DNA from: a virus
Direction: 5' to 3' (one strand)
Virus record (IMG/VR): IMGVR_UViG_3300030202_001889
Location: 1-27,107 of that record
Length of the DNA: 27,107 nt
In this document: positions 12,467 to 19,785 of the stretch, piece by piece
Numbering within the stretch: position 1 is the stretch's first letter
Layout of the letters: every line of letters begins with the position of its first letter
Notes under the pieces: generated by a model
What the model was told of the DNA's origin: nothing
Databases searched by the model: none
What the model saw: the letters and a program-made list of their open reading frames with translations, nothing else
Program-made: the position numbers and the translations under genes

Positions 12467-14785
12467 ATGGCAGTAGAAAAAGTAACAGAGGAATTAGCAG
12501 AAGAAGTAGTTGAGCAACCAGAAGGTCTACCTGTAGAGGTAGAAGTTGAAGGTGAAGAAGAGGTAATTGAAGAAAAACCTCAAGACGATTTTAATGCAAA
12601 CTTAGCAGAAAGCATGGACGAGCGAGAGCTTAAGGACATGGCCATGGAGCTTATTGAAGAATACAAAAAAGATAAGACATCCCGAAAAGAATGGGAAGAT
12701 GCTTACATCAAAGGTTTAGATTTATTAGGAACTAAGTACCAGGAGGTAACAAAACCATTTAAAGGAGCTTCCGGTGTCACGCATCCGTTGTTAGCTGAGT
12801 CTGTAACACAATTTCAAGCACAAGCCTATAAAGAACTTGTACCATCTGATGGGCCAGTTCGAACACAGGTCGTAGGTTTACAAACACCGGCTACCGAACA
12901 ACAAGCGGATAGAGTTAAAGATTATATGAATTACCTTCTTATGGAGGAGATGGAAGATTACACAACTGACATGGATCAGATGTTATTTTACCTACCGCTA
13001 TCTGGATCTACATTTAAGAAAATTTATTATGATGCAATGTTAGATAGACCTGTATCTAAATTTATTCCAGCAGAAGATTTAGTAGTTCCTTACTATGCAT
13101 CCGATTTGAAAGATTGTGAGAGAATAACTCACGTTATTAAAATGACACAGAACGATGTCACTAAAAAAATGGCTGCAGGATTTTATAGAGATATAGAATT
13201 AATTGATAGTAGCTCAGAACCAGATTCAGTACAGAAAAAATTAAATGAACTAGAAGGTGTAAAAGGTACTGGTTCAGATTATTTGAATACAATTCTTGAA
13301 ATGCACGTAGATTTAAATTTAGATGACTACGAGGATTTTGATGACAAAGCTAAAAAAATTAAAATTCCATACATTGTAACTATTGATGAAGGTAGTGGAG
13401 AGATTTTATCTATTTATAGAAACTACAAACCAGGTGATATGAGTTACGCAAGAACTGAATACTTTGTACACTACAAATTTTTACCAGGATTAGGTTTTTA
13501 TGGTTTTGGTTTAACACACATGATCGGTGGTTTATCACAAGCTGCAACTCAATCGTTAAGACAATTGATTGATGCAGGTACTTTAAAAAATTTACCAGCA
13601 GGATTTAAATCACGTGGCATTAGAGTAAGAGATGATGATCAACCAATTCAACCAGGAGAGTTCAGAGATGTAGATGCACCTGGTGGAAATATACGAGATC
13701 AGTTTTTTAACTTACCATTTACAGAGCCATCACCTACTTTATACAACTTAATGGGCTTTGTAGTACAAGCAGGACAGAAATTTGCAGCAATTACAGATTC
13801 AAATATTGGTAATGATGCTCAAAACAGAGCAGTTGGAACTACAATGGCGCTGATGGAAAGAGGATCACGTGTAATGAGTGGTGTTCACAAGCGTTGTTAC
13901 TACGCAATGAGACTAGAATTTAAAATTTTAGCAAGAATTTGTGGTGAATATTTACCACCAGAGTATCCTTATGATGTTTACGGTGGCCCAAGACAGATAA
14001 AACAGGCAGATTTTGATAGCAGAGTTGATATTTTACCTGTTGCAGACCCAAATATTATGTCTATGTCGCAAAGAGTGACGTTAGCACAGGCACAATTGCA
14101 AATTGCACAGTCAAATCCACAGATGCATAACTTACATGAAGCTTATAGACGTGTTTATGAAGCACTTGGAACAAAAACTATAGATCAAATTCTAAAACCA
14201 CCACCAAAACAACCTGAACCTTTAGACCCTGCAAAAGAAAACGCACGTGCGCTACAGATGAAGTTGTTAACAGCGTTTGAATTTCAAGATCACGATGCAC
14301 ATATTGCTGCTCACATGGCATTTATGGCATCAAGAATGGTGCAAATTAATCCTCAGGTGTATGCATTACTTCAATCACACATTTCTGATCACGTTTCATT
14401 CAAAGCTAAGGCACAAGTTAAGGAAATGATGATGCAAAACCCTCAAATGGTACAACTTGCTCAACAAGATCCTCAACAATTTGAAATTATGTTTGAAGCA
14501 GAAGTTGCAAAAGTTGCTGCACAGATAACACAAGAGTTAGTGAAGACTGAAAATGCTTCACAGAACAAAGAAGACCCATTAATTAAAATAAAACAACAAG
14601 AAATTGATTTAAGAGCTATGGATCTACAAAGAAAAGCAGATGAAACTAGATTTAGAGCAGAACAAGAGAATCAAAGAGCTGCTCAAAGACTTGAATTTGA
14701 TTACGATAGACTTGCAACACAAGACGCACAGTCAGATGAACGTTTAGAAATAGCGAGAGAGAAACTTGAAGCAACGAAAAAATAA
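12467..14785 (+). CDS. portal protein, P22-like (772 aa)
   Basis: Forms the dodecameric ring at the capsid vertex through which DNA is packaged. The N-terminal part contains DAYIKGLDLLG and KPFKGASGVTHPLLAESVTQF, which introduces the portal core. It is followed by DQMLFYLPLSGSTFKKIYYD and FIPAEDLVVPYYA, the characteristic wing/stem sequences of P22-type portals. The C-terminal 150 residues are Gln/Lys/Glu-rich (KQQEIDLRAMDLQRKADETR), consistent with a helical barrel. The length matches the family. The first 45 residues are strongly acidic. It is one of the most securely identified genes here. Confidence 0.92.
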   Translation: MAVEKVTEELAEEVVEQPEGLPVEVEVEGEEEVIEEKPQDDFNANLAESMDERELKDMAMELIEEYKKDKTSRKEWEDAYIKGLDLLGTKYQEVTKPFKGASGVTHPLLAESVTQFQAQAYKELVPSDGPVRTQVVGLQTPATEQQADRVKDYMNYLLMEEMEDYTTDMDQMLFYLPLSGSTFKKIYYDAMLDRPVSKFIPAEDLVVPYYASDLKDCERITHVIKMTQNDVTKKMAAGFYRDIELIDSSSEPDSVQKKLNELEGVKGTGSDYLNTILEMHVDLNLDDYEDFDDKAKKIKIPYIVTIDEGSGEILSIYRNYKPGDMSYARTEYFVHYKFLPGLGFYGFGLTHMIGGLSQAATQSLRQLIDAGTLKNLPAGFKSRGIRVRDDDQPIQPGEFRDVDAPGGNIRDQFFNLPFTEPSPTLYNLMGFVVQAGQKFAAITDSNIGNDAQNRAVGTTMALMERGSRVMSGVHKRCYYAMRLEFKILARICGEYLPPEYPYDVYGGPRQIKQADFDSRVDILPVADPNIMSMSQRVTLAQAQLQIAQSNPQMHNLHEAYRRVYEALGTKTIDQILKPPPKQPEPLDPAKENARALQMKLLTAFEFQDHDAHIAAHMAFMASRMVQINPQVYALLQSHISDHVSFKAKAQVKEMMMQNPQMVQLAQQDPQQFEIMFEAEVAKVAAQITQELVKTENASQNKEDPLIKIKQQEIDLRAMDLQRKADETRFRAEQENQRAAQRLEFDYDRLATQDAQSDERLEIAREKLEATKK

Positions 14786-14900
14786 TTCATTAAGTGGAGG
14801 AGTTAAATCTGGGCCACCGCCTAAGAGAGGACCGAATCCACAAGGAATAAAAGTTCAAGATGGCAAAAAACTCTTACGAAAGTCTTTCAGAAAAAAATAA
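14766..14900 (+). CDS. SGGVKSGPPPKRGPNPQG-type miniprotein (about 44 aa), start uncertain
   Basis: A frame open from inside the portal 3' end encodes NSLSGGVKSGPPPKRGPNPQ, a Gly/Pro/Lys-rich sequence I have seen after portal genes in related marine phages. The likely start is the TTG at 14766; no ATG exists in the open frame. Its last 14 codons overlap the beginning of the homing endonuclease gene in another frame and look unlike the first part (KKLLRKSFRKK), so the original 3' end was probably replaced when the endonuclease gene arrived. Confidence 0.5.
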   Translation: MKQRKNNSLSGGVKSGPPPKRGPNPQGIKVQDGKKLLRKSFRKK

Positions 14901-15222
14901 AATACTTTTCCTAGCTGGTCTTTTTGATGGTGAAGGAAGTTTTGGTATTTGGGGTAAGGGTAATGGAAGAAAAACATTTCAATGTGGTATTGAGATGTGT
15001 GATAAAGATATTTTAGATAGATTTTCTGATTTTTTTGGCGGTAATGTAATGAAAGTGCGAATAAGAAAGCCAAATTGGACACAAACCTGGAGATGGAGAC
15101 TATCTGGTACAAGGGCTTACGAATGTATAGATATTTTGATAGAATACATGTGTTTAAGAAGACAGGAGAAATACTATAATGTGGTTAAGCGCGATAAAAT
15201 TAGCCGTCTCTGCTGGAAGTAA
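14860..15222 (+). CDS. LAGLIDADG homing endonuclease (120 aa)
   Basis: Contains one catalytic LAGLIDADG motif, LAGLFDGEGSFGI at 18-30, with the acidic residue at its end, followed by the alpha-beta core (CDKDILDRFSDFFGG) and the TWRWRLSGTRAYECIDIL segment typical of single-motif enzymes that dimerise. It makes a site-specific double-strand break that copies the gene into homing-site-free alleles. It sits between the portal-linked miniprotein and the holin-like gene, overlapping both (41 nt upstream, 44 nt downstream), with no sign of an intron or intein. The ribosome site is poor. At 120 residues it is near the lower end of the family size, so activity is uncertain. Confidence 0.85.
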   Translation: MAKNSYESLSEKNKILFLAGLFDGEGSFGIWGKGNGRKTFQCGIEMCDKDILDRFSDFFGGNVMKVRIRKPNWTQTWRWRLSGTRAYECIDILIEYMCLRRQEKYYNVVKRDKISRLCWK

Positions 15223-15568
15223 AATATACGCTAACAAGCAGAAGACAAAAATGGCAATGTCAGAAGCACAATTGATGCATGCAACTAAGATGGCTCAAGG
15301 TGAAGAAGCTTACCAAGGTAAATTACTAGAAGCTCGTCAATCCGATTGGAAGGACGAGGCCGTACTCGTAATTCTTAGTTTGCCCGTGTTGGTGCTTGCT
15401 TGGGCAGTGATATCGGATGATCCAACTGCGATGGATAAAGTAAAATTATTCTTCGACATGTTCTCTCAACTCCCGTCATGGTTCACAAATTTGTGGATCC
15501 TTGTCGTGGCATCTATATATGGTATTAAGGGAACTCAAATCTTCAGAAACGGTGCAGGTAAGAAATGA
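15179..15568 (+). CDS. holin-like protein, GTA_holin_3TM type (129 aa)
   Basis: The N-terminal half is an Ala/Lys-rich helix (ANKQKTKMAMSEAQLMHATK); then QSDWKDE (54-60) immediately precedes a hydrophobic segment (61-79), followed by a short loop, a MFSQLPSWF element and another hydrophobic helix (about 103-118, ILVVASIYGI) leading to IFRNG. This order, including W-K-D-E before the first membrane helix, matches the 3TM holin family first described with gene transfer agents, and many marine phage homologues. The role would be timed membrane permeabilisation. Its first 15 codons lie within the endonuclease gene. The AGGAG ribosome site is good. Confidence 0.8.
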   Translation: MWLSAIKLAVSAGSKIYANKQKTKMAMSEAQLMHATKMAQGEEAYQGKLLEARQSDWKDEAVLVILSLPVLVLAWAVISDDPTAMDKVKLFFDMFSQLPSWFTNLWILVVASIYGIKGTQIFRNGAGKK

Positions 15569-15672
15569 AATATTTAGTAACAATCATTTATCATTGGTCA
15601 ACTAAATTAACTTCATGGTCTTGGACTAAATTATACGGAAACAGAACAACAGGATTAGGTTATAAAAAATGA
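15565..15672 (+). CDS. tiny Trp/Tyr-rich protein (35 aa)
   Basis: An ATGA overlap with the previous stop, a weakly amphipathic aromatic peptide (TIIYHWSTKLTSWSWTKLY), and an end, NRTTGLGYKK, resembling the GTGYK tails of miniproteins found at this spot in other marine phages. The aromatic face suggests membrane-interface binding. Function unknown. Confidence 0.65.
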   Translation: MKYLVTIIYHWSTKLTSWSWTKLYGNRTTGLGYKK

Positions 15673-15824
15673 ATCTAGATAGAGATTTAAAAGAATTAAG
15701 AAAACAGAAACAGATGAAAGATTCTGCTATCGCTCAGCTACGTAAGAGAAGCAAAGATTCAGTGGCTAGACCTAAAGCAGAAAAAAATATATTATCAACA
15801 GACCCAAGGATGCAACAGATATGA
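15669..15824 (+). CDS. tiny charged helical protein (51 aa)
   Basis: ATGA overlap at both ends. A Lys/Arg/Gln-rich helix (RDLKELRKQKQMKDSAIAQL), then a basic linker and LSTDPRMQQI at the end. No recognised domain; strict translational coupling with its neighbours supports it being a real gene. Confidence 0.65.
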   Translation: MNLDRDLKELRKQKQMKDSAIAQLRKRSKDSVARPKAEKNILSTDPRMQQI

Positions 15825-16027
15825 CAAAACTATGTGCTAGAGGCAAATCAGCTGCCAAAAGAAAATTTAAAGTTTACCCGTCTGCGTACGCAAATGCATA
15901 CGCTAGTAAAATTTGTGCAGGTAAAATAAAAGATCCATCAGGAACTAAGAAAAAAGATTGGGGACCTAAGAAAATGCGTGGTGGTGGAATAGCAATCAAA
16001 GGAACAGATTTCAAAGGCGTATTCTAA
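15821..16027 (+). CDS. conserved SAYANAYASKICAGK-type phage protein (68 aa)
   Basis: Contains LCARGKSAAKRKFKVYPSAY and NAYASKICAGKIKDPSG, a compact basic motif with two cysteines, well known by sight from marine phages and some large DNA viruses and always of unknown function. The C-terminal 12 residues, AIKGTDFKGVF, are nearly identical to the tail of the 16498 protein, including at DNA level. Very basic, so nucleic-acid binding is possible. It overlaps neighbours by 4 and 1 nt. Confidence 0.75.
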   Translation: MTKLCARGKSAAKRKFKVYPSAYANAYASKICAGKIKDPSGTKKKDWGPKKMRGGGIAIKGTDFKGVF

Positions 16028-16359
16028 TGAATAAAAAAGGTTCTTGTTGGGAAGGGTATGTCCAAAAAGGAATGAAGAAAAAAGGAAACCGTATGGTTCC
16101 TAATTGTGTGCCTGCTATGAGAACAGGTGGACTAACAAAATGGTTTAATGAAAAATGGGTAGATATTGGAGCAAAGAAAAAAGGTGGCAAGTATCAAGAG
16201 TGTGGAAGAAAATCTGCCAGTGGTTCAAAGCGGAAGTATCCGAAGTGCGTACCACTTGCAAAAGCCACAGCGATGACAAAGTCGCAAAAGGCCTCTGCTG
16301 TTGCCAGAAAGAGATCAGCAAGTAATGCAGGACCAAAACCAACTAACGTGAGGACATAA
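16027..16359 (+). CDS. basic Cys-containing phage protein (110 aa)
   Basis: Two recognisable blocks: KKGSCWEGYVQKGMKKKGNRM with VPNCVP (5-30), then a second, separate domain LTKWFNEKWVDIG, GKYQECGRKSA, YPKCVPLAKA and MTKSQKASAVARKR. The second block belongs to a small domain family of unknown function shared by phages and giant viruses (DUF6321-like, tentative, from memory). The order suggests a fusion of two miniproteins that are separate elsewhere. The paired CxxxC-type spacing hints at a metal or disulphide site. It overlaps its upstream neighbour by one base. Confidence 0.75.
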   Translation: MNKKGSCWEGYVQKGMKKKGNRMVPNCVPAMRTGGLTKWFNEKWVDIGAKKKGGKYQECGRKSASGSKRKYPKCVPLAKATAMTKSQKASAVARKRSASNAGPKPTNVRT

Positions 16360-16360
16360 A

Positions 16361-16498
16361 ATGTGGATATGGAAATGGATAAAAAAATGGTTTACTCCTA
16401 AACAGGAAGTAAAACCAGAACCTAAAAAACCTGCGATAGACTTAACAGGTCTTACTAAAGGTGATATAAAGAAATTAATCAAACAAGGAAAACTATAA
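16361..16498 (+). CDS. tiny protein with aromatic N-terminus (45 aa)
   Basis: The N-terminus WIWKWIKKWFTPK is a Trp/Lys amphipathic segment likely to lie on membrane surface, followed by a Pro/Lys linker (EVKPEPKKPA) and a short helix (LTKGDIKKLIKQGKL). Overlaps the next ATG by one base. No family recognised. Confidence 0.65.
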   Translation: MWIWKWIKKWFTPKQEVKPEPKKPAIDLTGLTKGDIKKLIKQGKL

Positions 16499-16782
16499 TG
16501 CCTAATATAAATAAATACAAAGCTCATGAAAAAATGATGCAAGATCCTGAAAGAAGAAAAGATTACATTAGAGAAAAAAAACGTCAAAAATCAGTTTCAA
16601 AAAGAAAAAAAATGCCAGCCAATGATCCAACAAAATTACCTGCTGGTTTAAAAAAAGATACAACGACAAGTGCGTATGGAGATGCAGGTAGAGGTAGACC
16701 AGTTCCTAAGTTTAATGAAGGTGGTATTTGTAGAGGTGCAGGTGCTGCAATAAAAGGCACAAATTTCAAAGGCGTTTTTTAG
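16498..16782 (+). CDS. basic phage protein with AIKGTNFKGVF tail (94 aa)
   Basis: Very Lys/Arg-rich (KMMQDPERRKDYIREKKRQK), then a Pro/Gly-rich segment (DPTKLPAGLKKDTTTS) with a RPVPKFNEGGI strand and the tail GAGAAIKGTNFKGVF. The tail repeats the end of the 15821 protein. Function unknown. It is the last of a tightly coupled miniprotein run (15565-16782). Confidence 0.7.
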   Translation: MPNINKYKAHEKMMQDPERRKDYIREKKRQKSVSKRKKMPANDPTKLPAGLKKDTTTSAYGDAGRGRPVPKFNEGGICRGAGAAIKGTNFKGVF

Positions 16783-16810
16783 TTTACAAAAATCCTAGAT
16801 AATATATAGA
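16783..16810 (+). promoter_or_regulatory. candidate promoter with leaderless spacing
   Basis: TTTACA (16783-16788) and TATAGA (16805-16810) are 16 bp apart. The -10 box ends six bases before the ATG at 16817, and there is no Shine-Dalgarno sequence, so a leaderless transcript is possible. Confidence 0.4.
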
Positions 16811-16816
16811 TTCGTT

Positions 16817-17023
16817 ATGAGTCTAAGAGCAACATTGCTACAAGCACTAGAAGATAGATATAATGCTCAAATATCTGAAGCTGATGCAACAATTCAAATA
16901 TATCTAGAAAAACCTGTAGCGATTGGTGAGCACCCACAACATTTAGAAGAGATAGATAAGCTGATTACAAAAATAGCTGAAGCAGAAGAAAAAATTGCTG
17001 TACTTCAACAATTTAAATTATGA
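16817..17023 (+). CDS. conserved small helical phage protein (68 aa)
   Basis: An amphipathic helix-turn-helix-sized protein: LLQALEDRYNAQISEADATI (7-26), then PVAIGEHPQHLEEIDKLI and a C-terminal coiled coil. From memory, the GIGEHP-x-x-x-EEIDKL pattern recurs in marine phages upstream of capsid genes. Function unknown. It has no ribosome site; see the adjoining promoter. It overlaps the next gene by 4 nt. Confidence 0.7.
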   Translation: MSLRATLLQALEDRYNAQISEADATIQIYLEKPVAIGEHPQHLEEIDKLITKIAEAEEKIAVLQQFKL

Positions 17024-17598
17024 TTGAAGGTGATGGTAAAGAGTATGAGTTATTAATTGAAGCTTGTAAATCTCTTACAGCTGATAATTTATTTACAGCG
17101 GAAATTGGTGTTAGACGAGGATTAGGGTCAAAACTAATTTTAATGAACTTAAAACATAAAAACCATTGGCATATAGGTATAGACCCTTATGGTAATTTAT
17201 CTTACTCACATTTTGATAAAAAAAATCCTATTACTTGCGACTACACCAACAGCATGAAATTACAATTAATTAAAGATTTAGACTATGAAAATTTTACTTT
17301 ATTTCAAATGGAGGATGATGAATTTATAAAAAGATTTTCAGATGGTGTTCCTATTTACAGGGATAAAAAAGAAATTATTAATACATATGATTTAGTTCAT
17401 TTTGACGGACCCCATAAAACAAAAGACGTAATTAAAGAAGCTATATTTTTTGGAGAAAGATCAAAAGTAGGTTCTATTTTTGTTTTTGATGATTATCCCT
17501 ATTATGATATAGATGCAGTTTTAAAAATTATAGTAAATGAATTCAGTTTTGATTTATTAAAACAAGGAAAAAGCAAACTTTCACTAATTAAAAAATAA
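17020..17598 (+). CDS. class I SAM-dependent methyltransferase (192 aa)
   Basis: Shows the Rossmann-like methyltransferase layout: motif I as AEIGVRRGLGSKL (27-39), an acidic strand end at HIGIDPYGN (51-59), and a motif IV-like YDLVHFDGPHKTKD (123-136), followed by IFVFDDYPYYD (153-163). The Asp/His pair HFDGPH resembles Methyltransf_24-type and cephalosporin-hydroxylase-like families that modify small molecules or sugars. The substrate is unknown. It lies in the structural operon, overlapping both neighbours, so it could modify a virion component, or DNA or RNA during infection. No target-recognition domain for DNA is visible. Confidence 0.75.
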   Translation: MIEGDGKEYELLIEACKSLTADNLFTAEIGVRRGLGSKLILMNLKHKNHWHIGIDPYGNLSYSHFDKKNPITCDYTNSMKLQLIKDLDYENFTLFQMEDDEFIKRFSDGVPIYRDKKEIINTYDLVHFDGPHKTKDVIKEAIFFGERSKVGSIFVFDDYPYYDIDAVLKIIVNEFSFDLLKQGKSKLSLIKK

Positions 17599-17816
17599 TG
17601 GACATAGATACAATATCACTCGTACAACATAAAGTTAAGAAAGCTCTAGCTAGACTCAAGTCACACGCTATATATGGTGTTGACACCATGGAGAAACTAC
17701 AATATGTTAGGGGTCAAATCAGATCTCTTGAAGATCTGCAACAGGATCTAAAAGACCTGCTGACAACAACGGAGTATGAAGATGATAGAGTCCACGGAGA
17801 CACCGAAACGGACTGA
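17598..17816 (+). CDS. small coiled-coil phage protein (72 aa)
   Basis: A helical, charged protein (LVQHKVKKALARLKSHAIYG, then YVRGQIRSLEDLQQDLKDLL), typical of short conserved phage proteins near the capsid genes. From memory, homologues occur in the same place in related marine phages. It starts with ATG overlapping the methyltransferase stop, and its 3' end overlaps the co-chaperonin gene by 41 nt. Function unknown. Confidence 0.7.
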   Translation: MDIDTISLVQHKVKKALARLKSHAIYGVDTMEKLQYVRGQIRSLEDLQQDLKDLLTTTEYEDDRVHGDTETD

Positions 17817-18228
17817 AGCTCTTCTAGATGCCTACAAGGCAAAAGAAGAAATAGAAACAGTCCTTGATCCAAAAGCGATCGACAAATCAACATTAGATAA
17901 ACTACCAAACCCAACTGGATATAGACTTTTAGTTCTGCCTTTTGCAGGACCTAAGAAAACTAAGGGTGGTCTTTGGTTATCTGATGCAACACAAGAAACA
18001 ATACAGATGACTACAGTTTGTGGTCTGGTATTAAAAATGGGAGATCTTTGTTATCACGATAAAGATAAATTTCCTAAAGGGCCTTGGTGCAAATTAAATG
18101 AATGGATAATTTTTAGTAGGTACGCAGGTTCAAGATTCAAAATAGACGGAGGAGAAGTAAGAGTTTTAAATGATGATGAAGTCATTTCAACTATAAGCGA
18201 CCCCAACGATATTTTGCACCATTACTAG
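17776..18228 (+). CDS. GroES-like co-chaperonin (150 aa)
   Basis: The Cpn10 fold is readable: PNPTGYRLLVLPFAGPKKT (about 45-63), a mobile-loop region (KGGLWLSDATQE), then VCGLVLKMGDLCYHD, a KLNEWIIFSRYAGSRF strand and a C-terminal IDGGEVRVLNDDEVIST. The N-terminal 40 residues are a phage-specific extension. Phage co-chaperonins such as T4 gp31 replace host GroES and let GroEL fold the phage capsid protein. The position, just before scaffold and capsid, suits this. Two starts exist (17776 and 17782); both follow GGAG. Overlaps the previous gene by 41 nt. Confidence 0.85.
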   Translation: MKMIESTETPKRTEALLDAYKAKEEIETVLDPKAIDKSTLDKLPNPTGYRLLVLPFAGPKKTKGGLWLSDATQETIQMTTVCGLVLKMGDLCYHDKDKFPKGPWCKLNEWIIFSRYAGSRFKIDGGEVRVLNDDEVISTISDPNDILHHY

Positions 18229-18237
18229 GAGGACTAA

Positions 18238-19245
18238 ATGGCAGACATACAAGAAAAAAATCCATCAGTAGAATTAGATACAGATGGTGTTAACGATCAA
18301 ACAATAGAAGTAGAAACTCCAACAGAGTCAACAACTGAATTTGAAAAAAAAGAAGATGTTGATTTAGGTTACACGGATGTTTCTGGTGGTAAAACTGCAA
18401 AAGAACTTTTACAAGAAGCAAAACAAACTGAAGCAGAAGAACCAAAAGCAGAACCAAAATTTGAACAAACTGAAGAAAAAGAAGAAGATTCAGGCCTTCA
18501 AGACTATTCTGAAAAAGTTCAAAAAAGAATAAAAAAATTAACCTTTCAAGCTAAAGAAGCTGAACGTAGAGAAAGAGCGGCAGTGGAGTATGCAAAAGGT
18601 TTAAAAAGTAAGTATGAAAGTGCTGAGAAAAAATTCGAAGAAACTGATACTAACTACCTTAAAGAATATAATGCTAGAATTGATTCAGAAAGAGATAAAG
18701 CAAAAGCTGAATTAAAGGTAGCTTTGGATTCTCAAGATGCAGATCAAATTATGGAGGCTCAAGATAAGCTTACAAAATTAGCTGTAGAAAAAGAAAAAGT
18801 TTCGATAACTCTTGGAGAAAAAGAGTCTAGAAAAAAAGAAATAGAATCACAACCTGTTGAAGAACAAACTCAGGCACCACAACCGCAAATAAGTACGAAA
18901 GCTCAAGAATGGGCTACTGAAAATGAGTGGTTTGGATCTGACAGAGTATTAACTTCTGCAGCGATGGGAATACATGAAGACCTGTTGCAGGAGGGAATTG
19001 ACGCGGAGAGTGATGACTATTATAATCAAATCAACAAACGTATGAAGGAGTATTTCCCTCAGAAATTTGCCGAATCTTCTACTGAAGAAACAACAAAAGC
19101 TGCACCCGTCCAAAACGTAGCTTCTGTTAGCAGAAGATCAGGTGGACGCAAGTCTGTGAAACTCACCAAATCACAGGTAGTTATCGCTAAGAAATTAGGG
19201 GTGCCGCTAGAGGAATACGCAAAATACGTGAAGGAAGGAGCCTAA
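18238..19245 (+). CDS. capsid scaffolding-like protein (335 aa)
   Basis: A highly charged protein with no predicted folded core at the N-terminus: acidic low-complexity (1-85, Glu/Thr/Lys-rich), a long coiled coil (about 88-205, rich in RRERAAVEYAKGLKSK and similar), then QEWATENEWFGSDRV and a basic C-terminal tail ending KLGVPLEEYAKYVKEG. Acidic start, long helix and a basic C-terminal end just before the capsid gene are typical of phage scaffold proteins, which bind coat protein and are removed before DNA packaging. No protease domain is visible. Good AGGAGGAC ribosome site. Confidence 0.8.
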   Translation: MADIQEKNPSVELDTDGVNDQTIEVETPTESTTEFEKKEDVDLGYTDVSGGKTAKELLQEAKQTEAEEPKAEPKFEQTEEKEEDSGLQDYSEKVQKRIKKLTFQAKEAERRERAAVEYAKGLKSKYESAEKKFEETDTNYLKEYNARIDSERDKAKAELKVALDSQDADQIMEAQDKLTKLAVEKEKVSITLGEKESRKKEIESQPVEEQTQAPQPQISTKAQEWATENEWFGSDRVLTSAAMGIHEDLLQEGIDAESDDYYNQINKRMKEYFPQKFAESSTEETTKAAPVQNVASVSRRSGGRKSVKLTKSQVVIAKKLGVPLEEYAKYVKEGA

Positions 19246-19246
19246 T

Positions 19247-19717
19247 ATGGAAACTATTAAAAAAACTTCACGCGAGTCTGAATCTAGAACTAAACTTTCT
19301 AGAAAGAAAGATTGGACTCCACCATCCAGTTTGGATGCGCCAGCGCCACCGCAGGGATATTCACATAGATGGATAAGAACCTCTGCAAACGGTTTTGAAG
19401 ATCCAGGTAATGTATCTAAGAAACTAAGAGAAGGGTGGGAATTTGTGAAAGCCGAAACACTTTTAAGTGAAATAGGTGAACATGATTATCCCGTCATTCA
19501 TGAAGGCAAACACGCTGGTTTAGTCGGAATTGGTGGCCTTGTGTTGGCAAGGATACCGGAGGAGATATTGAAAAGTCGTGCTGAGTATTTTAGAAAAATA
19601 ACTCAAGACAGAACAGACGCGGTTGATCGAGATCTTATGAAGGAGCAACACCCGGATATGCCTATCAATATTGATAGACAGTCTAGAGTTACCTTTGGTG
19701 GTAGTCGTAAAAAATAA
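19247..19717 (+). CDS. conserved head-associated phage protein (156 aa)
   Basis: A basic N-terminal tail (TSRESESRTKLSRKK), then PAPPQGYSHRWIRTSANGFED (32-52, quoted in part) with the GYSHRWIR motif, a KLREGWEFVKAE helix, a GGLVLARIPEEIL helix, and a basic end. From memory, the PPQGYSHRWIR protein lies between scaffold and capsid in other marine phages; role unknown. It could be a minor capsid or assembly factor. It begins 1 nt after the scaffold stop. Confidence 0.75.
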   Translation: METIKKTSRESESRTKLSRKKDWTPPSSLDAPAPPQGYSHRWIRTSANGFEDPGNVSKKLREGWEFVKAETLLSEIGEHDYPVIHEGKHAGLVGIGGLVLARIPEEILKSRAEYFRKITQDRTDAVDRDLMKEQHPDMPINIDRQSRVTFGGSRKK

Positions 19718-19785
19718 TTTTTTTGCATTACCTACTATAGATAGCTTGGATTAAATAAACTAACTAAGTTAAGGAGAACTGACAA

